A DNA stretch of 64,000 bases from Catalinimonas alkaloidigena (GCF_900100765.1 NZ_FNFO01000007.1:1-64000); one strand, 5' to 3'; counted from the first letter of the stretch, positions 1 through 9,127 are shown. Notes: a model not told the origin generated them from the letters alone. Program-made: numbers and translations.

Positions 1-14
1 TCTTTTTTCTTCAG

Positions 15-47
15 ACGCCCCGGGAGATCATCTCTCCGGGGCGTTTT
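15..47 (+). terminator. Intrinsic terminator of an upstream plus-strand gene
   Basis: A G+C-rich stem-loop has arms at about 15-28 and 30-44, with the acgcccc/ggggcgt core and one bulged T. A short T-run follows at 44-47. On the minus strand the stem is followed by A-rich sequence and not by a U-run, so it reads best as the end of a plus-strand gene lying to the left of the window. Confidence 0.6.
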
Positions 48-123
48 CCTTTTGCCACCCCCCCCCACCCCCCAACCCGGCAGCGCCTAGCAGGGTGTAT
101 ACGGCAGGCGCAGCGGTGAGGCT

Positions 124-942
124 TCACTCCAGGACGATCCGGCGTTGCTCATACGCTAATCCTGTAAAAACGCCGTAGCCCCCGCTCACTCCTGACTTCA
201 AGGGGCTGGGTTGGGCAAAAGGATTGCCATTAGACGACCGCGCATCTTGTAGAGAGCGTAGGTAGTGGTAATAAGGTTCGTCCAAGTGAAACAGCCTGAC
301 AAACAGCGTATCCCCATACTCATAACTATAGTTGGTTGCCAAGGGGACCTGATCACCGCCTAGCAGTACATCATCTAAAAGAATATCTACATCGGCACCG
401 CTCGTCAGGCTATCCCGGTTAATCAAGAGCCGGTAATAATCCTGCGTGTTAGGATCGTCAGTAAACAGCGTTAGCAGGTACGCAAAGTTCCTGTCGTTAT
501 AAAACCATGCTAACGAATCGATCTCCACCCTACGTGAGAGTTTGGTTGTAGCCGTAATGCGTCTGCCTTCTACGTCATCAATCGTCAAGGTAAATGTGTC
601 TTCGTAGTTGGAAGGCACCGTCTCTACCGAGGCATAGTTGTATACTTTGTTCGTCGCGGTATCTACCAAGAACGTAGGTTGCAAGCGTACGGCTTGCTCA
701 TTGACTCGGATTACTACGTTGGCATCTGCAACAAAGGGAAAGTTCAGCGAATCGAAATACGCTTGCGTCTGCGTCAACAGCAAACGGTACGGCTTGCCCG
801 GTTCTAGATAAGCCTCCACGACCAACTCCGATTGATGAGCAGGCAGTACAATTTCCACTTCTTTCTCTAAGTTGCACGCGGCCAACAGGCAGAGCGTAAG
901 GAAGTTGAGGAGTTGGATAGAAAAGGGAAGGCAGCGTAGCAT
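124..942 (-). CDS. DUF4249-type outer-membrane-associated lipoprotein
   Basis: Predicted lipoprotein of 272 residues. The N-terminus is a hydrophobic signal ending in a lipobox-like LAAC with Cys23 as the probable lipidated residue. The following stretch, with a VVEAYLEPGKPY-like opening and repeated beta-rich segments, matches the DUF4249 family, which in Bacteroidota is usually encoded directly after a TonB-dependent receptor. That is the arrangement here: its ATG lies two bases after the receptor stop, so the two are almost certainly co-transcribed. DUF4249 proteins are thought to sit at the outer membrane beside the receptor, but their biochemical role is not established and the substrate cannot be told from sequence. 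No terminator with a U-run is visible downstream on this strand. Confidence 0.8.
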   Translation of the reverse strand: MLRCLPFSIQLLNFLTLCLLAACNLEKEVEIVLPAHQSELVVEAYLEPGKPYRLLLTQTQAYFDSLNFPFVADANVVIRVNEQAVRLQPTFLVDTATNKVYNYASVETVPSNYEDTFTLTIDDVEGRRITATTKLSRRVEIDSLAWFYNDRNFAYLLTLFTDDPNTQDYYRLLINRDSLTSGADVDILLDDVLLGGDQVPLATNYSYEYGDTLFVRLFHLDEPYYHYLRSLQDARSSNGNPFAQPSPLKSGVSGGYGVFTGLAYEQRRIVLE

Positions 943-944
943 AG

Positions 945-3374
945 TTATAGATACGAAGATTTAGGTGCCTTATACTTTTGGCGACGTATGGGTTTGTGCT
1001 CAGGATCTTTAAAAAAGCGGAAGTTGAATGTGATGGCCGGAATGACCGGAAACAACGAAACCTGCCGTGCACGAAAGGTCACAAACTTCTGTACATCTTC
1101 GGGAGAGCCTGTAAAGTCATCGGGGTCAATCCACTCCTGATCGAAATAAATAAAATAAGGATTACGCCGATTGTATAAGTTATAGATGCTGAACGTCAGG
1201 TCGGATTCTCCCCACCGCGGGCGGAAGTGCCACACCAGCCCCACATCCATTCGATGATAAGGCGCCATGCGAAATGTATTGCGTTGCTGATACTCAGGGA
1301 CGATGCTAATTCCCGGGGGAAATCCGGTCGTGCCGGTGACGTCAGAAAAAAACAGACGGCCCACGGGCAGCGTAACCGCGTTGCCCGTGCCGTAGATCCA
1401 GGTGCCAGTAACCGACAAACGTGGCGACAGGTGGTGGGTGACGACCAGGGAAATGTCGTGACGGCGGTCATAACGCGGGAAAAAGATCGCGCCATCATTG
1501 ATTTCGGGAAACTGCCGGTACGACCACGAAAGGGTATAACCTAGCCATCCGGTGGTGTTGCCCTGTTTTTTTTCCAGGTAAATCTCGTTCCCGTAACTCC
1601 ACCCTTTCCCAAACACAAACTCTTTCTCTAAATCATTGTTCACAAACAAGTTAGCGCCATCGCGGAAGTCGATCTGGCGCTGCAGCTCCTTGTAATACCA
1701 CTCGTCTGTCAGAAGCAATCGGCCGTCGAATAACAACAGACTTAATCCGGCAGCGAGTTGATCCGAAACCTGAGGGCGAACCAGGCGAGTCGACGGATAC
1801 CATACGTCGGTGGGCAACGAAGCACCTGAACTAGCCACCAGATGGATAAACTGCCGCATGCGGGCGTAGCTCGTCTTTAGCGCTACTTGGTCAGAAATCC
1901 GGTACCGTAGCGATGCTCGAGGTTCAAGTCCGGCGTAACGCTTCCCTTGATAGAGAAATGCTGACCATCGCAATCCGGCGTCGAGTTGCCAGGCGGGACT
2001 GAAATCGATCTTGTCACCTACATAAGCACCTAACTCGGTGGCTTGTAAGGCATTCCCTGCACTGAACAATTCTTCGTCGGCACGCCCGGCGTTCGCCCGG
2101 CCTACATCGAACGTATGATGGGTATATAAGCCGCCGAAGGTAATCTGGTGGGAGGACGGGGGCGTAAACGTAAAGTCACTCCGAAACGTCCGGTCCGACA
2201 CGCGCGACCCAAGCGAAAATTTGAAGGCATCGAAATTGTAACGTACGCGGTAATCGTAATCGGTATAGATCAGACGATTCTCGGCAGAAAGGCGGGAACC
2301 GAATTGGTGCTGCCAATTGAGAATAGCGGCAGTGTTGCCCCAGTCGAACCGAATGTTGAACGGATCTTGGTTGAACAAGAAATTATCGCGCCCGTGGTAT
2401 CCCGAGAGCGTAAGCCGATCGGCGTCTGAGAAATGCGTAGAAATTTTTCCGTTCAGGTCGTAGAACGAATAGTCCGGAATGGCGTTGTAGTCCGGATTGT
2501 CTTCGTTCAGGCGATTGATTTGCCGGGTGATCACATCGAAGTAGGTACGGCGGCCGGACAGTAACACCGTTGTGTAGGACGTACCATTCCGATGTTTCAA
2601 CAAGGGGCCTTCCACGGTAAGACGTGAAGAAATCAAGCCTACTCCACCGGTCATCTGCCATTGTTCAGCCTCGCCTTCGCGCATCGTGACGTCTACGACG
2701 GACGAGAGGCGACCGTTGTACTGGGCCGGAAATCCCCCTTTGTAAAGCTCAACCGACTCTACCGCGTCGGTATTGAATACGCTGAAGAAGCCAAACAGAT
2801 GGTTAGCATTGTAGAGCGGGGCGCCATCGAACAACAGAAGGTTCTGGTCCGAGCCACCCCCGCGTACGTAAAGCCCGCTACTGCCTTCGCCCCCGGACTG
2901 GACACCGGGTTTGAGTTGCAGCGTTTTGATGATGTCAACTTCACCGAACAGGGCCGGCAGCAGACGCGCTTCCTGAGCCGTTACTTTTTCCACACTCATC
3001 TGCGTGGTGTTCAATTTATCCTGTAACTCACTGGCCGTCACCACTACTTCCTCCAACTGTTCGGTCTGTAGCGAGACGGCGAGCCGCTCGGCGCGTTGGC
3101 GTAAGTCGATGCGTCGCGTCACGGTCAGGTAACCTACATACGAGACCTGCACCAGCAGCGTATCGGCAGGCAGGCGGATTGCAAAATATCCTTGTTCGTC
3201 GGTAGACGTGCCACGTTGCAGGGACGGAACGTAGATCGTAGCCCCAAACAGAGGGACGCCTGTTTCTGCCTCTTTCACCCAGCCGGTCAGCACACGTTCC
3301 GTCACACCTGGTTGTGCCCACGAAGTCGCTACTGTGAAAAGCAGAAATACAGTAAGGGCGTAAAGTCGCGTCAT
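945..3374 (-). CDS. TonB-dependent receptor with carboxypeptidase-regulatory-like N-terminal domain
   Basis: Outer-membrane TonB-dependent transporter of about 809 residues. The ATG at 3374 is chosen because it begins a clear signal peptide (MTRLYALTVFLLF, cleavage near residue 20). The open frame extends upstream to 3716, but that part looks like untranslated leader. After the signal comes a CarboxypepD-reg-like beta sandwich (about residues 25-110, with GVPLFGATIYVP and DEQGYFAIRLPAD). A plug domain follows (about 115-230, containing GLYVRGGGSDQNLLLFDGAP), and then a long barrel rich in alternating aromatic strands. The protein would import a ligand using the proton motive force through TonB/ExbBD. 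The ligand is unknown. It is transcribed away from the polysaccharide locus with the DUF4249 gene behind it, so it is probably a separate uptake operon. Confidence 0.9.
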   Translation of the reverse strand: MTRLYALTVFLLFTVATSWAQPGVTERVLTGWVKEAETGVPLFGATIYVPSLQRGTSTDEQGYFAIRLPADTLLVQVSYVGYLTVTRRIDLRQRAERLAVSLQTEQLEEVVVTASELQDKLNTTQMSVEKVTAQEARLLPALFGEVDIIKTLQLKPGVQSGGEGSSGLYVRGGGSDQNLLLFDGAPLYNANHLFGFFSVFNTDAVESVELYKGGFPAQYNGRLSSVVDVTMREGEAEQWQMTGGVGLISSRLTVEGPLLKHRNGTSYTTVLLSGRRTYFDVITRQINRLNEDNPDYNAIPDYSFYDLNGKISTHFSDADRLTLSGYHGRDNFLFNQDPFNIRFDWGNTAAILNWQHQFGSRLSAENRLIYTDYDYRVRYNFDAFKFSLGSRVSDRTFRSDFTFTPPSSHQITFGGLYTHHTFDVGRANAGRADEELFSAGNALQATELGAYVGDKIDFSPAWQLDAGLRWSAFLYQGKRYAGLEPRASLRYRISDQVALKTSYARMRQFIHLVASSGASLPTDVWYPSTRLVRPQVSDQLAAGLSLLLFDGRLLLTDEWYYKELQRQIDFRDGANLFVNNDLEKEFVFGKGWSYGNEIYLEKKQGNTTGWLGYTLSWSYRQFPEINDGAIFFPRYDRRHDISLVVTHHLSPRLSVTGTWIYGTGNAVTLPVGRLFFSDVTGTTGFPPGISIVPEYQQRNTFRMAPYHRMDVGLVWHFRPRWGESDLTFSIYNLYNRRNPYFIYFDQEWIDPDDFTGSPEDVQKFVTFRARQVSLFPVIPAITFNFRFFKDPEHKPIRRQKYKAPKSSYL

Positions 3375-3753
3375 GCAAGCGTTCGTTCGCAACGAAGATG
3401 AGAAAAAGCTGATAGAAGCATACGCAAGAACGGCACACGTCGGATTATGGGGCCCTCCATCGCCCAACGCGGCGCAGGCTTCTTTTGGAGATGGAGTGAG
3501 GTGCGGTCTGATCGAAAGACACGCCCAGTTTGTAAAAAGCCAAGACTTTTTTAGGCGCCGTTTCGAACATTCGGCAAGATCGGTAGTTCTATCATCAGTC
3601 ACGAGGTTCTGTCCAGAAGGCTGAACGTCAATTGGTTCGGACGGGTTGGACTTCGTGGTTAACGTTTTGCAGAAAGAGCGCTCACTTCTGTAAACGCTGG
3701 TTGGGTATTGACTCAACAGGTGTCTTCATTTTTCATCTTTAATTCTACTTTTT
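3375..3753. promoter_or_regulatory. Divergent intergenic region between the TonB receptor and the DUF4397 gene
   Basis: About 380 bases separate two divergently transcribed secreted-protein genes, so both promoters should lie here. I found no clean TAnnTTTG -7 box on either strand, and no hairpin terminator or RNA gene. The open frame that continues the receptor upstream shows no recognisable domain and is treated as non-coding. Confidence 0.4.
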
Positions 3754-4800
3754 ATGAAGCGATTATCCTCTTTAACGTTAATTACGCTCTTGTTCCTCGG
3801 AAGTCTGGGGCTAACCAGTGCAGTACATGCACAGGCAAGGGTGCAAATCATTCACAACGCGGCCGATGCTGATGCCGCCATGGTAGACATTTATGTGAAC
3901 GATGGCATTTTGTACGACGATGTGGCCTTTCGAACGGCTACCCCCTTTTTCGATGCTCCTGCCGGCACAGCGTTCGATGTCAGCGTACAGCCCATGAACA
4001 GTACCGATACGGTGGGAGCCCTTTTCAAGCAAACGTATACGTTAGAAGACGGTGAAACGTACGTGATTGTGGCCAACGGAATTTTGCCGGGGAATTTTGA
4101 TAACTACTCGGCCGATTCAGCTTTCAACCTCTACGTGTACCCCATGGGGCAAGAAATTGTTACCGATGCGAATGCAGTAGATGTATTGGTCTTCCACGGC
4201 GCTACAGATGCGCCTGCGGTGGAAGTGAGTGCCGAGGGAGTGGAAACTCCGCTGATCGACGAAATTGCTTACGGCGAGTTTGCCGGGTATCTATCGCTGC
4301 CTACGGGAACCTACACGCTGACCGTCAGCACCGCCGACGGCACCACGCAAGTAGCACAGTATACCGCTCCGCTGGAAGGCATTTTTGCCGGGCAAGCAGC
4401 GACGGTGCTCGCGTCCGGATTTCTGGACCCTTCCATGAATAGCGATGGAGCCGCGTTTGGCCTCTACGTTGCTCCGGCAACGGGTGGAGAGCTGATTGCC
4501 CTGCCGGTCGCTACTGCCGCCGACGATTTTATGACGCGGGTATCGGACCTGCGGGTGTATCCTACGCCGGCTGTGTCGGGAACCTTGTACGTAGAGTATT
4601 CGTTGCGCGAAGCTGGTCCGGTTACGTTGAACCTGCTCACCTTGCAAGGACAAAAAATTTCTTCGCAGCACCTTGGCGTACAGCGCGCCGACCAAGGTCA
4701 ACGGATTGCGTACTCTACACAAGGCCTTGCGCCAGGCATGTACATGCTTCAGTTCCAAACGGGACAAACGCAACGTGCCTATCGCGTCGTGATTCAATAA
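3754..4800 (+). CDS. Secreted DUF4397 protein with T9SS sorting domain
   Basis: A 348-residue exported protein. Residues 1-26 form a signal peptide ending in VHA-Q. Two DUF4397-like repeats follow, roughly residues 28-130 and 140-250. The first opens with RVQIIHNAADADAAMVDIYV, the typical start of this family. The last 85 residues carry a type A T9SS C-terminal sorting domain (RVYPTPAVSG at the start, GLAPGMYMLQ near the end, and a final basic strand). The product is therefore expected to cross the outer membrane through the type IX system and to be anchored or released at the surface. DUF4397 function is unknown; the fold is beta-rich. A strong terminator follows directly. Confidence 0.85.
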   Translation: MKRLSSLTLITLLFLGSLGLTSAVHAQARVQIIHNAADADAAMVDIYVNDGILYDDVAFRTATPFFDAPAGTAFDVSVQPMNSTDTVGALFKQTYTLEDGETYVIVANGILPGNFDNYSADSAFNLYVYPMGQEIVTDANAVDVLVFHGATDAPAVEVSAEGVETPLIDEIAYGEFAGYLSLPTGTYTLTVSTADGTTQVAQYTAPLEGIFAGQAATVLASGFLDPSMNSDGAAFGLYVAPATGGELIALPVATAADDFMTRVSDLRVYPTPAVSGTLYVEYSLREAGPVTLNLLTLQGQKISSQHLGVQRADQGQRIAYSTQGLAPGMYMLQFQTGQTQRAYRVVIQ

Positions 4801-4820
4801 AGCATAACCCCTTTACTAGA

Positions 4821-4844
4821 AGCCACCTTCGGGTGGCTTTTTTT
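4821..4844 (+). terminator. Intrinsic terminator after the DUF4397 gene
   Basis: A 7-bp stem (agccacc/ggtggct, 4821-4827 and 4832-4838) with a TTCG tetraloop is followed by a run of T to 4844. The T-run overlaps the stop codon of the convergent truA gene (4843-4845). Confidence 0.85.
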
Positions 4845-5592
4845 ATGCAATCAGGGTAAGAAGGCCGGTCGGATAGGAGACACGCGTCAGAAACAAGCCT
4901 TCGGGAGGGGCGGCGTGGCCAGCCTGCCGTCGGTCTTTCGACTGCAAAATGTGTTGAATGTCCGCTACCTCTTGTTTGCCGGTGCCCACGGCCAATAGCG
5001 TACCTACAATCGCGCGCACCATGCCCCTTAAAAAGCGATTGGCCGAAATGTGGAAAACAAGCTTCTCTTGTTCTGTGTCCCAGTGAGCGGCAGTCACCGT
5101 GCACCGAAAATGCGTTACGTCAGTCTTAACCCGACTGAAACACTCGAAATCTTCGTGAGAAAGCAGCAAGGCGGCGGCCTGGTTCATTTTCGCTACGTCG
5201 AGCGGAGCGGAAAAATGCAGCGACAGATGAGGCGCAAACGGATCTTTGTGCGGCATCAGGTGATATTCGTACGCGCGCTCCAACGCGTCGAAGCGTGCGT
5301 GCGCCTCGTCGGGTACCCGGTACAGATGTCGCACCGCCACATCGCTAGGCAAGATGCCGTTCAGAGAACGCAAGAGGCGGTCAGAAAGGGGGTGGTCGCT
5401 ATCGAAGTGAACAAATTGCTGGCATGCGTGCACGCCTGTATCGGTGCGTCCGCTGGCTACCACGGCCGTGTCGCGTCGCAGCAGGGTAGACAAGGCCTGT
5501 TCCAGTTCGGCCTGCACGGTGTGAGCGTTCGGTTGGGTTTGCCAGCCGTGGTAAGCGGTTCCCTGATAAGCTAGTTCAAGAAAATAACGCAC
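4843..5592 (-). CDS. truA: tRNA pseudouridine(38-40) synthase TruA
   Basis: A 249-residue enzyme that isomerises uridine to pseudouridine at positions 38-40 of the tRNA anticodon stem. The N-terminal MRYFLELAYQGTAYHGWQ and the catalytic motif GRTDTGVHA (Asp51 is the expected nucleophile) are diagnostic. The RFLRGMVRAIVGTLLAVG segment near residue 185 is the conserved C-terminal half of the active site. Length is normal for the family. It is a housekeeping gene, convergent with the DUF4397 gene, and not part of the polysaccharide locus. Confidence 0.95.
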   Translation of the reverse strand: MRYFLELAYQGTAYHGWQTQPNAHTVQAELEQALSTLLRRDTAVVASGRTDTGVHACQQFVHFDSDHPLSDRLLRSLNGILPSDVAVRHLYRVPDEAHARFDALERAYEYHLMPHKDPFAPHLSLHFSAPLDVAKMNQAAALLLSHEDFECFSRVKTDVTHFRCTVTAAHWDTEQEKLVFHISANRFLRGMVRAIVGTLLAVGTGKQEVADIQHILQSKDRRQAGHAAPPEGLFLTRVSYPTGLLTLIA

Positions 5593-5815
5593 CGGAAAAC
5601 GAATTAAGTGTGAAAGATCTAATTCTCGAAAAAATCAATCGGAAAATTACGAGGACCTCTGGTGTGGCGCTAAGCTACGTATACGCCCGAAACCAGGCTT
5701 CTCCGAAAAAAACAAGGGCCTCCGGCGGCAATTCATGAACCTAAGCTACGCAGCGTCGTAGGTAAACAGAAGGTGTAATTGCTAAACTTGTGGCGCAATC
5801 TAACCCTAAACCCTT
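5593..5815. other. Intergenic spacer with a 10-bp direct repeat
   Basis: This spacer lies between truA (minus) and the lipoprotein gene (plus). The decamer ctaagctacg occurs at 5670-5679 and again at 5741-5750. A TAAACTTG at 5783-5790 is one mismatch away from the Bacteroidota -7 consensus and could drive the lipoprotein gene. No RNA gene is visible. Confidence 0.3.
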
Positions 5816-6649
5816 ATGAATAAACTTATTTCTCCCGTGCTTTCGCTCGCCGTAGCGGCACTTCTCTTTACCTCCTGCGACAGTTCCAGTACGTCGTCGG
5901 AGACCGATCAGGATACGACCTCGACCGAAGGAGCCATGATGGAATCGGCCAGTGAAGTAACGCTGACCGAAGCTACCGACGTGGCCGACGACGACATGGA
6001 AGGCATGTTGCAATTGACTGCTCCCACTTCGACCGAAGGAATACCGGCCGGAAATGTCGATTTCAGCTTCGAAGTAAAAAATTACGAACTCGGTGCGCAG
6101 ACGCCCGGTGCCGATCAACTGGGCATCGCGAACTCAGGGCAGGGGCAGCACATCCACTTCATCATGGATAACGCGCCGTATTCGGCCCTGTATGAACCCA
6201 AGCACAGCACGCAGCTAGACGCGGGTTACCACGTACTGCTGGCGTTTCTGTCGCGCTCGTATCACCTCAGCATCAAAAACCCGGAAGCGTTTGTGCTGCA
6301 GGACATGGTGGTAGGCGATGCGCAAAACGTCGAGAAAGCCGACCTCACAGCGCCGCACATGTTTTACAGTCGCCCCAAAGGTGAATACACTGGCAACGAT
6401 GCCCAGAAAGTGCTGCTCGATTTCTACATCGTGAATGCCGACTTGGGCCAGAGTGGCTACAAAGTACGCGTCAGCGTAAATGGTGAAGAGGTTCAGACTC
6501 TGACCAAATGGGCGCCTTATTATCTGGAAGGCATGCCAATGGGCGAAAACTCCATCAAACTAGAATTCCTGGATGCCGACGGTAATCTGGTAGATTCGCC
6601 GTACAATCCGGTAGAGCGGACCATCACCCTGACCGGTGCGGCCAGCTAA
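5816..6649 (+). CDS. Putative lipoprotein of unknown function
   Basis: A 277-residue protein with a lipoprotein signal (LFTSC, Cys21 as the lipidated residue). A low-complexity Ser/Thr/Asp/Glu linker spans about residues 22-65 and leads to a folded part at about 70-275. The segment GQGQHIHFIMDN, followed by a His-containing stretch and a late immunoglobulin-like region (VSVNGEEVQTL to PVERTITLTG), recalls DUF4399/CHRD-like periplasmic or surface domains. That resemblance is weak and I do not assign a function. It is monocistronic by position: 220 bases of spacer precede it and a terminator follows. Confidence 0.75.
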   Translation: MNKLISPVLSLAVAALLFTSCDSSSTSSETDQDTTSTEGAMMESASEVTLTEATDVADDDMEGMLQLTAPTSTEGIPAGNVDFSFEVKNYELGAQTPGADQLGIANSGQGQHIHFIMDNAPYSALYEPKHSTQLDAGYHVLLAFLSRSYHLSIKNPEAFVLQDMVVGDAQNVEKADLTAPHMFYSRPKGEYTGNDAQKVLLDFYIVNADLGQSGYKVRVSVNGEEVQTLTKWAPYYLEGMPMGENSIKLEFLDADGNLVDSPYNPVERTITLTGAAS

Positions 6650-6671
6650 GCTTATAAAGAGCAACACTCAG

Positions 6672-6699
6672 AAGCCGGTGTCAATGCCGGCTTTTTTTA
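6672..6699 (+). terminator. Intrinsic terminator after the lipoprotein gene
   Basis: The stem agccgg/ccggct (6673-6678 and 6687-6692) is followed by seven T. It isolates the polysaccharide locus from the upstream lipoprotein gene. Confidence 0.8.
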
Positions 6700-6748
6700 T
6701 GACATAGGGGCAGACAAGCCGCACAACGGAGATCTGACGCAGATCTGC

Positions 6749-6756
6749 TACCTTTG
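6749..6756 (+). promoter_or_regulatory. Bacteroidota -7 box (TACCTTTG) before the first polysaccharide gene
   Basis: TACCTTTG matches TAnnTTTG and ends four bases before the ATG at 6761, which would give a leaderless or nearly leaderless mRNA. No good TTG/TTTG -33 element is found at the expected distance, so confidence is limited. Confidence 0.4.
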
Positions 6757-6760
6757 ACCC

Positions 6761-7774
6761 ATGGCCCCCTACGACCTGAATGGCGCGTCCGTGCTGATTA
6801 CCGGAGGCACGGGTTCTTTCGGAAGTGCTTTTACGGCGCGACTGCTGCAACGCTTTCCGGACGTGAAGCAGATCACGGTTTTCTCGCGCGACGAGTACAA
6901 ACAATCGGAAATGCGCCGCGCTTTTCCGCAGTCTCCAGTGCGGTTTGTGCTTGGCGATGTGCGCGATGCCGCCCGTACAGAGGAGGTAATGGCCGGTGTG
7001 GACGTCGTGATTCATGCGGCCGCGCTGAAACAGGTCGGCACCGCCGAACAGCAGCCCGGAGAGTTTGTAAAAAGCAATATCAACGGAACCGAGAATGTGG
7101 TGCGAGCTGCCACGCGACACGGCGTGCAGCGGCTGATTCATCTTTCTACCGATAAAGCGGCAGCTCCGGCCGGGGTGTACGGTGCCACTAAACTTTGTGC
7201 AGAGCGGCTGGTTTCAGCGACGGCGGCTTCGTCGAATGCCCCGGTGATGGCTTCCGTACGGTTAGGAAACTTCTTCGGCTCACGAGGCTCCGTAGTGCCA
7301 ATCTTTCTGGAATTGCGCAAACAAGGCTGGTTTCCTATTCGTCAGCCGGACATGAGTCGCTTCCACATGACACTGCCGCAGACCTGCGATTTTGTTTTGT
7401 TCGCCCTGGCCTTTGCGCAAGGTGGAGAAGTGATGGTACCGAAATTGCCTTCGTACCGGTTGGCCGATCTGGCGCATGCCATCGACGCAGACGCCCGCTT
7501 GCAGGTAACTGGCCTGGAAATGGGCGAGAAAGTGCACGAAACCATGGTAACCGAAGCAGAAGCTCCGTTCACGTTTGAACTGGACGATTGTTTCATCATC
7601 GCCTCGCCCGACCGTTCTACCCACTACCTGTTCGAACGAGGAGCCCGACCTGTGGCCGCTGATTTTCAGTATACTTCTGACCGAAACTCTACCTGGCTGT
7701 CGCCTGCCATGCTACGCGAGGCGTTGGCCGAGCTTTATGAGCAAAATTTTGACTTTTCCCGCCCTTCAGTCTAA
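6761..7774 (+). CDS. UDP-N-acetylglucosamine 4,6-dehydratase (PseB/CapE-like)
   Basis: A 337-residue extended short-chain dehydrogenase of the CapD/PseB group, which converts UDP-GlcNAc to a 4-keto-6-deoxy sugar. Visible motifs are the NAD(P)-binding GGTGSFG (15-21), GDVRD (65-69), HAAALKQV (85-92), and STDKA followed by YGATK. In the last two, Asp131, Lys132, Tyr140 and Lys144 match the catalytic residues of the family. Length fits PseB-type soluble enzymes. It opens the polysaccharide locus, and its 3' end overlaps the following dehydrogenase gene by 38 bases. The aminotransferase and acetyltransferase needed for pseudaminic acid are absent here, so the product is more likely a 6-deoxy-HexNAc precursor. 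CapE-like activity (inverting at C5) cannot be separated from PseB activity by eye. Confidence 0.85.
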   Translation: MAPYDLNGASVLITGGTGSFGSAFTARLLQRFPDVKQITVFSRDEYKQSEMRRAFPQSPVRFVLGDVRDAARTEEVMAGVDVVIHAAALKQVGTAEQQPGEFVKSNINGTENVVRAATRHGVQRLIHLSTDKAAAPAGVYGATKLCAERLVSATAASSNAPVMASVRLGNFFGSRGSVVPIFLELRKQGWFPIRQPDMSRFHMTLPQTCDFVLFALAFAQGGEVMVPKLPSYRLADLAHAIDADARLQVTGLEMGEKVHETMVTEAEAPFTFELDDCFIIASPDRSTHYLFERGARPVAADFQYTSDRNSTWLSPAMLREALAELYEQNFDFSRPSV

Positions 7775-9041
7775 ACAGGCTGCCATCTCCGTCATTGGTC
7801 TGGGATACGTAGGGTTGCCCATCGCGTTGGCGTTGGGGCAGCATTTTCGTGTGATCGGCTTTGACCACGAGACGCGCCGCATCGACGCGCTGAAGCGTGG
7901 CCAGGACCTCAGTGGCGAACTACCCGCCGAAGATTTCCGCGGAGCCGACGTTACGTTTACCGACCAGGCGGCCGACCTGCAACAAGCGCGTTTCCACATC
8001 GTCGCGGTCCCTACGCCCATCGATTCGCACAACAACCCTGATTTGCGCTGGCTGGAAGCCGCGAGCCGTTCGATTGGTAACGTGCTGCAACCGGGCGATG
8101 TGGTGGTGTACGAATCGACGGTGTATCCGGGCTGTACGGAAGAAGTGTGCGTACCGATCCTGGAAGCTACGTCGGGCTTGACTTTTCCCGACGATTTCAA
8201 AGTAGGCTATTCGCCGGAGCGGATTAATCCGGGCGACCGCGTGCATACGCTGCGGAAGGTGACGAAAGTCGTGGCGGGCTGCGACCAGGAGGCCCTCGCT
8301 GTGATCGCCCAGGTGTACGAGACCATTGTGGAAGCCGGGCTGCACTGTGTCTCTTCTATCAAAGTCGCCGAAGCGGCCAAAGTGATCGAGAATACGCAGC
8401 GCGATCTCAACATCGCGTTGATGAACGAACTCTCAATGGTGTTTGACCGTATGGGAATCAACACCCACGAAGTGCTGGAAGCGGCGGGCACCAAATGGAA
8501 CTTCCTTAAATTCACGCCGGGGTTGGTCGGCGGGCATTGCGTCGGCGTAGATCCTTACTACCTGACGTACAAGTCGCAGGAACTGGGGCATCTGCCGAAA
8601 GTGATCCTGAGCGGCCGCCAGATCAACGACGGCATGGCGGCTTGGGTCGCTAAAAAAACGGTGCAGCGGATCGTGAAAATCGGGAAAGACATCGTCGGCG
8701 CACGTGTACTGGTGTTAGGTATTGCGTTTAAGGAAAACGTACGCGACATCCGAAACTCCAAAGTAGCCGATCTGGTAGCCGAATTGCGCGATTTTGGCGT
8801 CGATGTCGACGTGATGGACCCATTACCCGACCCTGAAGACGTCCGGCACGAATACGGCATCGAGTTGATTGAACAACCGCGCGGGCCTTACGAAGCCATC
8901 GTGTTGGCCGTGGCTCATACTGCTTTTGAACAGGTGGATGACACTTGGCTCCATACCCATCTGACTACACCAGGGGTGTTGATTGATTTGAAAGGAGAAC
9001 TGCGAGCGCGTATCTCGGAGGTGGATTATTGGAGTTTATAA
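7737..9041 (+). CDS. UDP-N-acetylhexosamine 6-dehydrogenase (TviB/WbpO-like)
   Basis: Nucleotide-sugar dehydrogenase of 434 residues oxidising C6 of a UDP-HexNAc to the uronic acid with two NAD+. The ATG at 7737 is chosen because it gives a short lead into the Rossmann motif GLGYVG (21-26). Family signatures are VPTPID (91-96), YESTVYPG (125-132), GYSPERINPGD (157-167), KVIENTQRD (215-223) and GLVGGHCVGVDPYYLT, with Cys268 as the catalytic cysteine. The pattern is closest to TviB/WbpO rather than Ugd. Translation start lies inside the preceding dehydratase gene (38-base overlap), indicating coupled expression. It supplies a HexNAcA building block to the polymer. Confidence 0.88.
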   Translation: MSKILTFPALQSKQAAISVIGLGYVGLPIALALGQHFRVIGFDHETRRIDALKRGQDLSGELPAEDFRGADVTFTDQAADLQQARFHIVAVPTPIDSHNNPDLRWLEAASRSIGNVLQPGDVVVYESTVYPGCTEEVCVPILEATSGLTFPDDFKVGYSPERINPGDRVHTLRKVTKVVAGCDQEALAVIAQVYETIVEAGLHCVSSIKVAEAAKVIENTQRDLNIALMNELSMVFDRMGINTHEVLEAAGTKWNFLKFTPGLVGGHCVGVDPYYLTYKSQELGHLPKVILSGRQINDGMAAWVAKKTVQRIVKIGKDIVGARVLVLGIAFKENVRDIRNSKVADLVAELRDFGVDVDVMDPLPDPEDVRHEYGIELIEQPRGPYEAIVLAVAHTAFEQVDDTWLHTHLTTPGVLIDLKGELRARISEVDYWSL

Positions 9042-9127
9042 AGAAAATATTTTTAATAATCAAGTTTTAATGCAGCGTAACCCCACATGCGTTTTTGATC
9101 GCAAGAGTTGGGTTTCTCAGTAAGCTG

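Noticed and set aside
57-75. C-rich tract (nine C, A, six C) near the left end
   Set aside because: It is in an intergenic region after the DUF4249 gene with no visible coding or promoter link, so there is no case for a switch.
3375-3716. N-terminal extension of the TonB receptor frame by 114 residues
   Set aside because: No domain or signal is seen in the extension, while ATG 3374 starts a clear signal peptide; the extension is best read as untranslated DNA.
6761-9041. Start of a pseudaminic or legionaminic acid pathway
   Set aside because: Only a PseB-like dehydratase is present; no PseC, PseH, PseI or PseF homologues follow in the window.
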